64,000 nt of DNA, from assembly GCA_016709495.1 (NCBI GenBank), contig JADJMS010000046.1:310001-374000 (forward strand), read 5' to 3'. Origin of the DNA: Candidatus Dechloromonas phosphorivorans (GTDB taxonomy: Bacteria > Pseudomonadota > Gammaproteobacteria > Burkholderiales > Rhodocyclaceae). Positions 39,556-47,600 of this stretch are shown here, piece after piece (the stretch's first letter is position 1; each line of letters starts with the position of its first letter). Below the pieces are notes generated by a model. That model was given only the letters and a program-made list of their open reading frames with translations, did not search any database and was not told where the DNA came from. The position numbers were made by a program, and so were the translations under genes.

Positions 39556-40742
39556 AGCTAAATGGTTTTCTCAGTCGCAAGTTTGGCCTGGTGGCTTTTG
39601 CCGTGCTCCTTCTGCTCGGATTTGGCTTTGTGGTCGCCCGGTCAGGCCCGCTGGCGCCCACCAAGGTCACCATCACGCGGGTCGAATCCGGCAGTCTGTC
39701 GTCATCCCTGTTCGGCATTGGCACGGTCGAAGCGCGACGCAGCTATTTTATTGGCCCAACTGCGGCTGGTCGCGTCAAAGCAGTTCATGTCGATGTGGGT
39801 GAACAGGTCAAGGCCGGACAGCTGCTGGCAGAAATCGACCCCGTCGACCTGGACGAACGACTTCGCTCGATTGATGCCTCATACGCCCGGGCGTCCAGCG
39901 CGGTTTTGGCGGCTGACGCTCAGCGCAAGGATGTTCTTGCACGCCAGACGGTTGCCGGCTTGAATGCCAGGCGCTATCGCGACCTCGGCGATAAGCATTT
40001 CGTCAGCCCGAGCGCGGTCGAGAGCAAACAACAGGAACTGACATCGGCTCAAGCCGCCGTCGATGCCAGCGAAGCCAACCTGCAAAGCGCCCGGCAGGAA
40101 GTCGTCCGCCTGAAGGCTGACCAGGATGGTTTGCGGCAGCAACGGAATAACCTGCGCCTGGTCGCGCCGGTTGACGGCGTGCTGACCAGCCGTGACGCAG
40201 AAGCCGGCTCGACAGTCGTAGCAGGGCAGTCAGTGCTTAAGTTGATAGAGCCCAACAGTCTTTGGGTCAAGGTCCGGCTGGACCAGGGGCGGTCCCGCGG
40301 GCTGGCTGCTGGACAAGCCGCAAGCATTGCCCTGCGCAGTAATCCGGGAGTGTCTTTAAGCGGGAAAGTAGTCAGGATTGAACCGGTCAGTGATAGCGTG
40401 ACCGAGGAGCGCATCACCCTGGTGACCTTCGACCAGATTCCACTCGGCCTCAGCACTGGAGAAATGGCCGAAGTGACCGTGCATACCGCTGCCAATCAAT
40501 CAGGCCTGATACTGCCCAATGCAGCCATCAAACAGACTTCACAGGGCACTGGCGTCTGGCAGCTACGCGATGGCAAGCCGGCCTTTGTTGCCATCAAACT
40601 CGGCGGCAGTAGTCTGGATGGATTGGTGCAGGTACTGGAAGGTCTTAGCGCTGGTGACGAAATCATCGTTCACAGCGAGCGCGAGCTGTCTGAAGGGAGC
40701 CGCGTCAAAGTTGTCGAACAACTGGCGGGACAACGCAAGTGA
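39552..40742 (+). CDS. Membrane-fusion (HlyD/DevB-type) protein of ABC exporter
   Basis: 396 residues. N-terminal membrane anchor (FGLVAFAVLLLLGFGFVVA), lipoyl/barrel-sandwich halves GTVEARRSYFIGPTAAGRV and EQVKAGQLLAEIDP, a coiled-coil hairpin (residues ~100-190), second half LVAPVDGVLTSRDAEAGSTV, then beta-barrel. It is the periplasmic adaptor linking the permease/ATPase pair encoded downstream to an outer-membrane channel. A longer frame from 39411 overlaps TetR and is rejected in favour of ATG 39552. Confidence 0.9.
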   Translation: MKLNGFLSRKFGLVAFAVLLLLGFGFVVARSGPLAPTKVTITRVESGSLSSSLFGIGTVEARRSYFIGPTAAGRVKAVHVDVGEQVKAGQLLAEIDPVDLDERLRSIDASYARASSAVLAADAQRKDVLARQTVAGLNARRYRDLGDKHFVSPSAVESKQQELTSAQAAVDASEANLQSARQEVVRLKADQDGLRQQRNNLRLVAPVDGVLTSRDAEAGSTVVAGQSVLKLIEPNSLWVKVRLDQGRSRGLAAGQAASIALRSNPGVSLSGKVVRIEPVSDSVTEERITLVTFDQIPLGLSTGEMAEVTVHTAANQSGLILPNAAIKQTSQGTGVWQLRDGKPAFVAIKLGGSSLDGLVQVLEGLSAGDEIIVHSERELSEGSRVKVVEQLAGQRK

Positions 40743-41932
40743 TAAGTCTGGCCGGTCGCGACATCCTGCATTCCTGGTCGAAGTTCGTGCTGACCGGAAT
40801 CGGCCTTGGCTTGCTGATTGGCGTGACGCTGACCATGGCCGGGGTGTATCGCGGCATGGTCGATGATGCCAAGGCGCTGCTCAATAACAGTGGCGCTGAC
40901 TTGTGGGTCGTGCAGCAGGACACGCAGGGGCCGTATGCGGAGTCGTCGAGCATCAAGGATGACGTGTACCGCTCATTGCTCAGCCTCTCTGGCGTGGCTC
41001 GTGCCGCCAACGTGACTTATCTGACCATGCAGGTTCGTCTGGACAATACCGATGTTCGTGCCATGGTCGTCGGCTTCGAACCGGGCCAGCCGGGAGAACC
41101 GGGGTATTTGGTGGCTGGCCGCCATATCACCCGTAATCATTACGAGGCCGTCGCCGACGTCAAAACCGGGTTTCAGCTGGGCGATACCATTCGAATTCGC
41201 CGGCACGACTACCGGGTCGTCGGCCTGACCAAACGCATGGTTTCGTCCGGCGGCGACCCCATGGTCTTCATTCCGCTGAAGGATGCCCAGGAAGCCCAGT
41301 TCCTGAAGGACAACGATGCCATCCTCAATGAGCGGGCAAGAACTGCAGCCAATCCGACGCTGAATCGCCCGGGCGTGCCGGGGCTGCTCGAGGCCATTCA
41401 GGCATCGCAGAACGCCAATCGAAACGTCAATGCCGTGCTGGTGCAGGTGTCACCGGGAAGCCCGCCCGAGACTGTCGCCAATGAAGTCAGGCGCTGGAAG
41501 CACTTGCAGGCTTTCACCCGGGCTCAAATGGAAGAGATTCTGGTGGCCAAGCTGATTGCAACCTCGGCCAAGCAAATTGCGATGTTTCTGGTCATTCTCG
41601 CGGTGGTTAGCGCGGCCATTGTCGCTTTCATCATTTACACGATGACCCTGGGCAAGATTCGTGAGATTGCCGTGTTGAAGTTGATAGGCACGCGTAACCG
41701 GACCATTGCCGGGATGATTCTTCAGCAAGCCCTGGGTTTGGGGCTGATCGGTTTTCTGGTCGGCAAGGTTTCGGCCACTGTATGGGCGCCATTCTTTCCC
41801 AAGTATGTTCTGCTGGAGCCTGCCGATGCAGCGCGCGGCTTTGTCGTGGTCATGGTCATTTGTGCGCTGGCCAGCACGCTGGCGATTCGGGCTGCCCTGC
41901 GCGTAGACCCTGCCACCGCCATTGGAGGTTGA
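40739..41932 (+). CDS. ABC exporter permease, DevC/MacB-FtsX type
   Basis: 397 residues starting with GTG that overlaps the previous stop (GTGA). One N-terminal membrane helix (FVLTGIGLGLLIGVTLTMAG), a large periplasmic MacB_PCD domain, then three C-terminal helices of the FtsX domain (MFLVILAVVSAAIVAFIIYT and on). DevBCA-like exporters move glycolipids, peptides or drugs; no substrate can be assigned. Confidence 0.9.
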   Translation: MISLAGRDILHSWSKFVLTGIGLGLLIGVTLTMAGVYRGMVDDAKALLNNSGADLWVVQQDTQGPYAESSSIKDDVYRSLLSLSGVARAANVTYLTMQVRLDNTDVRAMVVGFEPGQPGEPGYLVAGRHITRNHYEAVADVKTGFQLGDTIRIRRHDYRVVGLTKRMVSSGGDPMVFIPLKDAQEAQFLKDNDAILNERARTAANPTLNRPGVPGLLEAIQASQNANRNVNAVLVQVSPGSPPETVANEVRRWKHLQAFTRAQMEEILVAKLIATSAKQIAMFLVILAVVSAAIVAFIIYTMTLGKIREIAVLKLIGTRNRTIAGMILQQALGLGLIGFLVGKVSATVWAPFFPKYVLLEPADAARGFVVVMVICALASTLAIRAALRVDPATAIGG

Positions 41933-41933
41933 G

Positions 41934-42638
41934 ATGGACGGTTTCGGCATTCGCATTGAAGGTTTGAGCAAGCGCTACGGTGAGGGCGATACCGCAGTCG
42001 ACGCCCTGAAAGACGTCAATATGACCGTCGCCCCCGGGGAGGTGGTTGGTTTGATTGGCCCCTCAGGTTCCGGAAAAAGCACCCTGCTCAAGTGCCTCGG
42101 TGCGGTGATTGAACCGACAACCGGCAAGATGACGCTGGGTGACGAGGTCATCTACGACAACGGCTGGAAAATTCCCGACCTGCGTGCCTTGCGCCGCGAC
42201 CGGATCGGGTTTGTATTTCAGGCCCCCTACCTGATTCCATTTCTCGATGTTATCGACAACGTGGCCTTGTTACCGATGCTGGCAGGCAGGCCGAATGGAG
42301 AATCCAGGAAGCGCGCGCTGGAGTTGCTTGAAGCGCTGGATGTCGGGCACCGCGCTAAAGCCCAACCGTCGCAACTGTCGGGCGGGGAGCAACAACGCGT
42401 CGCCATTGCCCGAGCCCTGGCCAATCAGCCGCCCGTTATCCTCGCCGATGAGCCGACCGCTCCTTTGGATAGCGAACGCGCCTTGAGTGTCGTGCGCATC
42501 CTCAACCAGATGGCGCAGCAGTTCAATACAGCCATCATCGTGGTGACCCACGATGAGAAAATCATTCCTACTTTCAAGCGGATTTACCACATACGAGACG
42601 GGAAAACCTTTGAAGAAAATGGCCTGGCGCTGAACTGA
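41934..42638 (+). CDS. ABC exporter ATP-binding protein, DevA/LolD type
   Basis: 234 residues: Walker A GPSGSGKSTLLKCL, Q-loop FVFQAPYLIPF, signature LSGGEQQRVAIARAL, Walker B VILADEPTAPLDSE, H-loop VVTHDEKI. GGAGG six bases before ATG 41934 supports this start. Last gene of the tetR-MFP-permease-ATPase operon; no outer-membrane channel gene is present, so the complex would borrow a TolC-like protein. Confidence 0.93.
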   Translation: MDGFGIRIEGLSKRYGEGDTAVDALKDVNMTVAPGEVVGLIGPSGSGKSTLLKCLGAVIEPTTGKMTLGDEVIYDNGWKIPDLRALRRDRIGFVFQAPYLIPFLDVIDNVALLPMLAGRPNGESRKRALELLEALDVGHRAKAQPSQLSGGEQQRVAIARALANQPPVILADEPTAPLDSERALSVVRILNQMAQQFNTAIIVVTHDEKIIPTFKRIYHIRDGKTFEENGLALN

Positions 42639-42788
42639 GTTTCAGATAGGCGGGCAGTCAATGCCCTATTTCAAGCGAAATTAGATGCTGCGCCCGTTTT
42701 GCCCGCCTCTCCTGGCCGCAAGTATTGGTGGCTAACCATTTGCAGATGACTAGTTAATCAGAGTACATCCTTGGCGCATCATGATTCT

Positions 42789-43271
42789 TCAGCCTTTGGC
42801 GGCCTTCCACCCCGTATGCTGGAAATATTTCCCATATGCCTTCAGAGCATCAAGTGCTTGCACCGCGCCATCGTGGCGCGACTTTGAGGTTTTTCCTCTC
42901 ATGGTCTCGGCGCTTTCCATCAGGTCTGCAATAACCAAGTGAAGCATCGCATCCGCCTGGGGCTCGAGTTTGCAATTCTGTATTGCATAAGCCACCTTTT
43001 CACTGATTGTCGTTGCTAATGCTTGATAGTCGTCCTTGCCATATTGATTCTTGTGAATCGCCGGTATTGCCTTCGCCATCGCTTGATTGATGTCGTTCAT
43101 AGCCTGACGCAGCGGCTCATCAGTTGCCCATTTCTTTCCAGCGTTAAGGTGGAGCTTTGTCGGTTCGGCACTCCCATGGCTATGGTTGTGTGCAGCACTT
43201 TCAGCTGCGAGGATATTGGGCGAAGCTCCAAGCGCAATGGCAGTCAGAACTACAGCGAATATGGTTTTCAT
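42789..43271 (-). CDS. Periplasmic histidine-rich hypothetical protein
   Basis: 160 residues with a clear signal peptide (MKTIFAVVLTAIALGASPNI, cleaved after LAA) followed by AHNHSHGSAEP, a small His cluster, and a mostly helical body with conserved-looking DYQALATTISEKVAYAIQNC. No family is firmly recognised; the His-rich N-terminus could bind metal. It is convergent with the exporter operon and lies close to the hemerythrin gene. An upstream ATG at 43316 would add 15 residues before the signal peptide and is unlikely. Confidence 0.75.
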   Translation of the reverse strand: MKTIFAVVLTAIALGASPNILAAESAAHNHSHGSAEPTKLHLNAGKKWATDEPLRQAMNDINQAMAKAIPAIHKNQYGKDDYQALATTISEKVAYAIQNCKLEPQADAMLHLVIADLMESAETMRGKTSKSRHDGAVQALDALKAYGKYFQHTGWKAAKG

Positions 43272-43566
43272 CAGGTCTCCTTTGGCATGGATGTAATATC
43301 CAACTAATATAGTCAACTAATCTTAACGCAAGCTTAAAACCAAGACGGGTTTCCGTGTGGCGGTGGAATGGGCTCTGGTTGTGGAATGGGCGGTGGTAGA
43401 GGCCGATAACCGTTAGTGACCAAAGGGCGTTAGCAACGCGAAAAGGCTGATGTCCGTAGCGGCAATTACTGACTAATGGACAACAGTACATAGGCTTATC
43501 TTGCCTCATTGAAGGTTGGGTGAAATTAGTCAGCAAAACTGAGCGTCATCAATCCCCCTGCGGATG
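43272..43566. other. Divergent spacer between periplasmic protein and hemerythrin
   Basis: Promoter region; a TAATATAGT-like AT-rich patch at 43300-43320 suits the leftward gene. The open frames here look like chance. Confidence 0.4.
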
Positions 43567-43580
43567 ATGATCTGAATCAA
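43567..43580. promoter_or_regulatory. FNR/DNR-like box upstream of hemerythrin
   Basis: ATGATCTGAATCAA matches TTGAT-N4-ATCAA except for the first base. Its centre is ~57 bases before the hemerythrin ATG at 43631, a suitable place for activation by the FNR-type protein encoded at 38025. Confidence 0.55.
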
Positions 43581-43630
43581 TGCTTTAGTGCTTGTGCATT
43601 CCTAGAATTCCACTCTCAACTGGAATCTAC

Positions 43631-44017
43631 ATGACCACACCCATAGCCATTTCAAAAACTGGCATCGACGAAATTGACAGGCAGCACGCTCAACTCCTGA
43701 GGTGCCTGGACGACTTGATGGAGTTTGTCGGTGGTCGCTATGAGTTTGCCGCTGTATTCACTGCCATACAGGTATTGCTGGATTATGTTCAGCAGCATTT
43801 CGCTTACGAAGAAAATCTACTGAGGAGCTGGGATTACCCGGATCTAGACAAGCACATTGCTGGGCACCAAGCCATCGAAGCTGATGTCAGGCATCTCTGG
43901 GTTCAACTTGAGTCTGGCGACGAGACCGTTACCGAAAAACTGGTTCAGACTATCCGCCAATGGATACTCAAGCACATCAATGAAGAAGACATTGAATACG
44001 CAAAATTCAGATCATGA
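43631..44017 (+). CDS. Bacteriohemerythrin
   Basis: Hemerythrin of 128 residues that binds O2 (or NO) at a non-heme di-iron centre. The iron ligands fall in GIDEIDRQHAQLLRCLDDLM, QQHFAYEENLL, HIAGHQAIE and LKHINEEDIEY, in the family order and spacing. The start at 43631 (MTTPIAISKTGIDEID) is preferred over a frame from 43592. Its stop overlaps the ATG of the IHF-like gene. The FNR-like box upstream suggests low-oxygen or nitrosative control. Confidence 0.92.
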   Translation: MTTPIAISKTGIDEIDRQHAQLLRCLDDLMEFVGGRYEFAAVFTAIQVLLDYVQQHFAYEENLLRSWDYPDLDKHIAGHQAIEADVRHLWVQLESGDETVTEKLVQTIRQWILKHINEEDIEYAKFRS

Positions 44018-44300
44018 CTCGATCTGAACTCTCGACCTCCTTGGCCGAACGCTTCCCGGGCTTGTTGCGGGCAGACACTGATATGGCCGTTGCCGAGATC
44101 CTTGGAGCCATCGCCCGCACCTAAGCCAAGGTGGCCGTGTTGAAATCCGCAATTTGGGTTCTTTCACCTTGAGCTACCGACCACCAAGGATAGGGCGCAA
44201 TCCAATGACCGGCGATAAGGTCAGCGTGCCCGGGAAATACACGCCGCACTTTAGACCAGGTCGGCCGCTGCGCGAACTGGTCGATGCCGGGGGGGCGTAA
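44014..44300 (+). pseudogene. ihfB: IHF beta/HU-family DNA-binding protein, one frameshift
   Basis: Reads MTRSELSTSLAERFPGLLRA, then DMAVAEILGAIART and a stop; one base on, the family continues as GGRVEIRNLGSFTLSYRPPR, IGRNPMTGDKVSVPGKYTPH and FRPGRPLRELVDAGGA to 44300. A single missing C at 44120-44121 explains the break. Restored, it is a 95-residue IHF-beta-like protein with the DNA-intercalating R-N-P turn. It overlaps the hemerythrin stop, so it would be cotranslated. It is probably an accessory, not the housekeeping, IHF. Confidence 0.8.
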
Positions 44301-44354
44301 GTGAAAAAGATCGAATGGCCTTCGGGAGCGATTGTTAATCAAGAAGGCTACCCA

Positions 44355-44879
44355 ATGAAAATTCCCTATCGCATTCTCTGCGTTTGCATGGGTAACGTTT
44401 GCCGTTCGCCCACTGCCGAAGCCGTGCTCAAGCGTTTGTTGAGTGACAGTGATCTCAGAGGCAGGATCGAAGTCGCGTCGGCTGGAACGCATGGTTATCG
44501 TGTTGGTGAAGCCAGCGATGCGCGGATACAACGAATCGCTTGGGCCCGCGGCTACGATCTTTCTCAGATTCGAGCCCAAAAAATCGGTTGGCAGGACCTT
44601 GATTGTTTCGACCTTATTCTAGCAATGGACAAAAGCAATTTTTACAATCTTCGTCGCATGGCGACTGAGGCTCAGCAAGGCAAAACCAGGCTCTTGATGG
44701 ACTACGCCACGACCTTCGATGAAGACGAAGTTCCTGATCCCTACACCGCCCTCGGCCAGAGTTTTGAACGCACGCTGGATATGATCGAAGACGCTGCAAA
44801 AGGGGTGGTCGAACGCCTTCACACCGAAATTGGTGCCGAGGTGCAAGTGATTCGTTTGCCAGCACGGACGGGATCTTAG
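44355..44879 (+). CDS. Low-molecular-weight protein tyrosine phosphatase
   Basis: 174 residues from ATG 44355. The active-site loop CVCMGNVCRSPTAEA contains CX5RS, and the general acid lies in VPDPYTALGQSFERTLDMIE. Cytoplasmic phosphatase of the LMW-PTP/ArsC-like fold; targets unknown. A GTG at 44301 directly after the IHF-like stop would add 18 residues that do not match the family. Confidence 0.9.
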   Translation: MKIPYRILCVCMGNVCRSPTAEAVLKRLLSDSDLRGRIEVASAGTHGYRVGEASDARIQRIAWARGYDLSQIRAQKIGWQDLDCFDLILAMDKSNFYNLRRMATEAQQGKTRLLMDYATTFDEDEVPDPYTALGQSFERTLDMIEDAAKGVVERLHTEIGAEVQVIRLPARTGS

Positions 44880-44936
44880 GAAAATGCCTGTGACTAAACG
44901 ACCGTCGGCGAATTGCCGAAACTAGCGCCATTCGTT

Positions 44937-45473
44937 ATGGCAACTCGATATTGGACAAAGTTCTGCCACTTCATTGGCTTGCCCCATGTCGGTTACCGTG
45001 CAAATGAGCAAGCAGTCGCCAGCCTTGGCGGGATGATCAGTATTTTGCTTATTCTCGTCGTTACGAATGGCATCCTCGGGGAGCACGGGGTGTTGCTGAT
45101 CGTTCCCTCGCTGGGCGCCTCGGCGGTCTTGATTTTTGCTGTTCCGCACAGTCCTATGACCCAGCCTTGGGCGGTGCTCGGGGGGCATCTGATTTCGGCT
45201 TTGATCGGCGTCAGTTGTTATAAGTTGATTCCTGTACCGATGCTGGCCGCGGCATTCGCGGTGGGGCTTGCCATCGCAGGCATGCACTTCGCTCGCTGTA
45301 TTCATCCGCCAGGTGGAGCAACGGCATTGACTGCGGTGATCGGTGGATCGACGGTTCATTCGTTGGGCTATTTTTATGCCTTGGCCCCTGTTGCCATCAA
45401 TTGCTTGATCATCCTGATCGTCGGATATCTGTTCAATTACGCATTTCCTGGCGCCGATACCCGGCGAGCCTAA
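44937..45473 (+). CDS. HPP-family integral membrane protein
   Basis: 178 residues, four to five membrane helices, with the family motifs PSLGASAVLIFAVPHSPMTQP and the name-giving CIHPPGGATALTAVIGG. Some HPP proteins of cyanobacteria and plants carry nitrite across membranes; for bacterial members the role is uncertain. I use ATG 44937; TTG at 44913 would add eight residues. The stop overlaps the start of the next gene. Confidence 0.88.
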   Translation: MATRYWTKFCHFIGLPHVGYRANEQAVASLGGMISILLILVVTNGILGEHGVLLIVPSLGASAVLIFAVPHSPMTQPWAVLGGHLISALIGVSCYKLIPVPMLAAAFAVGLAIAGMHFARCIHPPGGATALTAVIGGSTVHSLGYFYALAPVAINCLIILIVGYLFNYAFPGADTRRA

Positions 45474-45856
45474 TGCACTATGCCTTGCCTGTAAGAAAGC
45501 CTGACAATTCGCCGGCCATCTCGGAAGCCCATATCGAGGAGGCTATGAGTCGCCTCAATGTGGTTGTCGATATCAATTCCCGTGAACTTGGGCAAATTAT
45601 TGAGCAATCAATCCAGATCTCAAGGGAAGGCGGTAACAAGGTGATGCCGAGAGTGATTCGTGATCACGTTTATTGCAATGATTTGCCCGGCCCACAGTGG
45701 TCCATACGTCAGATCACAGATGAGCGTCCTTCAGATAATCCAGAGTTTGATCTGGTTATCTACAAAACGATTGAAGGTGCCGGAAAGGGGCGTTCTGGAA
45801 GTTGTACTCGTGACGAATTCGCAACATGGATTGGTAGTGAAATCGAGCCGAGGTAA
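45473..45856 (+). CDS. Hypothetical protein coupled to the HPP gene
   Basis: 127 residues beginning MHYALPVRKPDNSPAISEAH, ATG overlapping the HPP stop (TAATG). It is polar, with EEAMSRLNVVVDINSRELGQ and a C-terminal EFDLVIYKTIEGAGKGRSG; no known domain is recognised. The translational coupling suggests a partner or cytoplasmic regulator of the HPP protein. Confidence 0.65.
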   Translation: MHYALPVRKPDNSPAISEAHIEEAMSRLNVVVDINSRELGQIIEQSIQISREGGNKVMPRVIRDHVYCNDLPGPQWSIRQITDERPSDNPEFDLVIYKTIEGAGKGRSGSCTRDEFATWIGSEIEPR

Positions 45857-45869
45857 TACAAAAAGCTAG

Positions 45870-46207
45870 TCAGGAGCACACTGTCGCTAAAGCCAACCGG
45901 TCGAGCGAGCCTTGAGCCGGTTGCTCGCACCTCTCGATCAACTCTTGGTCCATTAGTTGTTCTTCCTCAACCTGCGAAACAATTTGACAGGCGCATTGCC
46001 AGAACTGGGTCAAATTCTCGATATGAATGTCACGCCCTGCAACCGATAGTAGTCCGCAGGTTGAAAGATCATGAAGAATTCGGGAAAAGTGTTCCTGCGT
46101 AAGATTCAGCTGTGAGGCGATGACAAGAGAACGCTAGGGAAGTTCGTCAGAGGTTACTTCCGTGCCGTACCCAATGCTGCGTAGCAACGCATAACTGCTA
46201 TTCCACC
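45870..46207 (-). pseudogene. C-terminal remnant of a second CRP/FNR-type regulator
   Basis: On the minus strand the winged helix LVIASQLNLTQEHFSRILHD is followed by LSTCGLLSVAGRDIHIENL and a 45-residue tail ending at a TGA at 45870. Upstream SYALLRSIGYGTEVTSDELP is separated by a stop codon, and the sensor domain is missing. The recognition helix is nearly the same as in the intact regulator at 38025, so this is a decayed paralogue. Confidence 0.7.
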
Positions 46208-46979
46208 CTAAAGCAGATCGGTCATTCGATTCTCAATTCACGCCAGTGGCCGGTAATCGACTCATTGTTGTCGGCCAGAGACTAACTGGCCTCCGGGGGC
46301 TTTGGCCGAGGAGTTCTCGGTCAGACTCCACGTTGTACGCCCGCTCCAAGTCTGAAAGCTGCCACAGGGTCACCAAGACGATGAATGTCTCTTGTGGGCA
46401 CCGACCTGCCCGACAACTTGGAAACCTGAATGGCCGTTGACAGCCTAGAGCGGCACGACAGCTTCAGTGGTCGAATGAATCCTGACCGGACTCTGATCTA
46501 GCTCATCGCATGTTTTTACATGATGCATCAATTCTGCGCTGGACAACGCGTAACCAAAGCCTTACCTGTCCACCGGAAATTCCGGATGCCCGAAATCTGC
46601 AGTTAGCCTATCGGCTGTCTATAGTCAGAAATGGATCTAGTATGACAGTTAGTATATAGCTGTATATGAAACCAGTAGTACCAACAGAAGTATTAGTAGT
46701 CGGTTTTTACAGTCCAATAGAATTCGGTTATGTCTATTTACTTCAATGGTTTTAAGACTCATGGATTGGCTATGGTAGTTAGCTTATCGGGCATGTATCG
46801 GTTCGTATAAATCACCGAATTTCACGGTTATCCATTTTTTTGCGGCTTACTCGGACATGACCGTTAAGTGATCAAGTCCTGCGAATATTGACATTGCGCC
46901 TCTTCCCCAGCGACACTTAAATTTGAGGAGTAAGACAAGCATGGGGGGCATCTTGGTTGTGCGTTCGGCTGTCTCTCAA
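46208..46979. other. Gene-free, partly AT-rich stretch
   Basis: No convincing gene. 46620-46860 is clearly richer in A+T than the rest of the window, with several TATA-like and AGTA-repeat patches. A 20-codon frame with GAGGAG upstream starts at 46940 but is too short to call. This marks the left border of the mobile/defence island. Confidence 0.4.
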
Positions 46980-47009
46980 TATGCCCTCGTAGGCATTTTT
47001 TAATTTTTT
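46980..47009 (+). terminator. Possible terminator
   Basis: Short 5-bp stem ATGCC/GGCAT with 6-base loop followed by TTTTTAATTTTTT. The T run is good but the stem is weak. Confidence 0.4.
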
Positions 47010-47091
47010 ACTCAATGCTGGGTGTCAGACAGCAACCGGCCAACCGAGACAAATGTTGATAGTGGTTTTGATAGTTGGCTATGCTACAAAA

Positions 47092-47119
47092 ACAAAAAAG
47101 CCCCTAAAATCAGGGGCTT
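47092..47119 (-). terminator. Terminator pointing left
   Basis: Perfect 8-bp stem AAGCCCCT/AGGGGCTT (47098-47105, 47112-47119) followed on the minus strand by TTTTTTG and more T. It would stop leftward transcription coming from the Fic gene. Confidence 0.6.
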
Positions 47120-47393
47120 GATTGAGTATCTTGGCGGTGGGGCGGCAGCCAGTACCAAACACCACCAACTCGGCGCATTCTTGTTTGCAAAAGCTGCTAC
47201 GAACATTCGCGGAAAGGCACCGAATCAGCCGCAAGTCTATCAAATACGATGTGTTGTTGCATCAACAACCATGGCGCAGTTCGAATCCGAATCCCGCAGT
47301 CGAACCCAAACCCACATCGTTGCCAATGGCCAACTTGGCTTTGGAACGGAACAGCGCCTTCATGGACTCCCACCAACCCGTTCGGAGTCCTGC

Positions 47394-47594
47394 ATGGAAA
47401 TCATTCATTTCAACCAACGAAACCTCGCCAAGCGCTGGGATGTCAGCGAGGCAACACTTGAACGCTGGCGAACCGAAGGGATCGGCCCCAAATATCTGAA
47501 ACTCTGCGGTCGTGTGCTCTACCGCCTTGTCGATATCGAAGAGTATGAGTCCGCATGCCTCATGTCATCCACCGGCAAGGCCGTCGCCGTTTAG
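47394..47594 (+). CDS. Small HTH DNA-binding protein (MerR/AlpA-like)
   Basis: 66 residues, MEIIHFNQRNLAKRWDVSEA then TLERWRTEGIGPKYLKLCGR, the helix_turn_helix_17 pattern of excisionases and AlpA-type regulators. The open frame extends to 47022 but the upstream part is unlike protein and includes the terminator at 47098, so ATG 47394 is chosen. Ends seven bases before the convergent Fic gene. Probably a control or excision factor of the island. Confidence 0.75.
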   Translation: MEIIHFNQRNLAKRWDVSEATLERWRTEGIGPKYLKLCGRVLYRLVDIEEYESACLMSSTGKAVAV

Positions 47595-47600
47595 AGCGTT

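Noticed and set aside
46246..46440. 64-codon open frame
   Set aside because: No ribosome-binding site, no domain, Arg/Ser-rich composition typical of chance frames.
47022..47393. N-terminal extension of the small HTH gene
   Set aside because: It runs through a terminator hairpin and has no domain or codon-use support; the domain starts at the ATG 47394.
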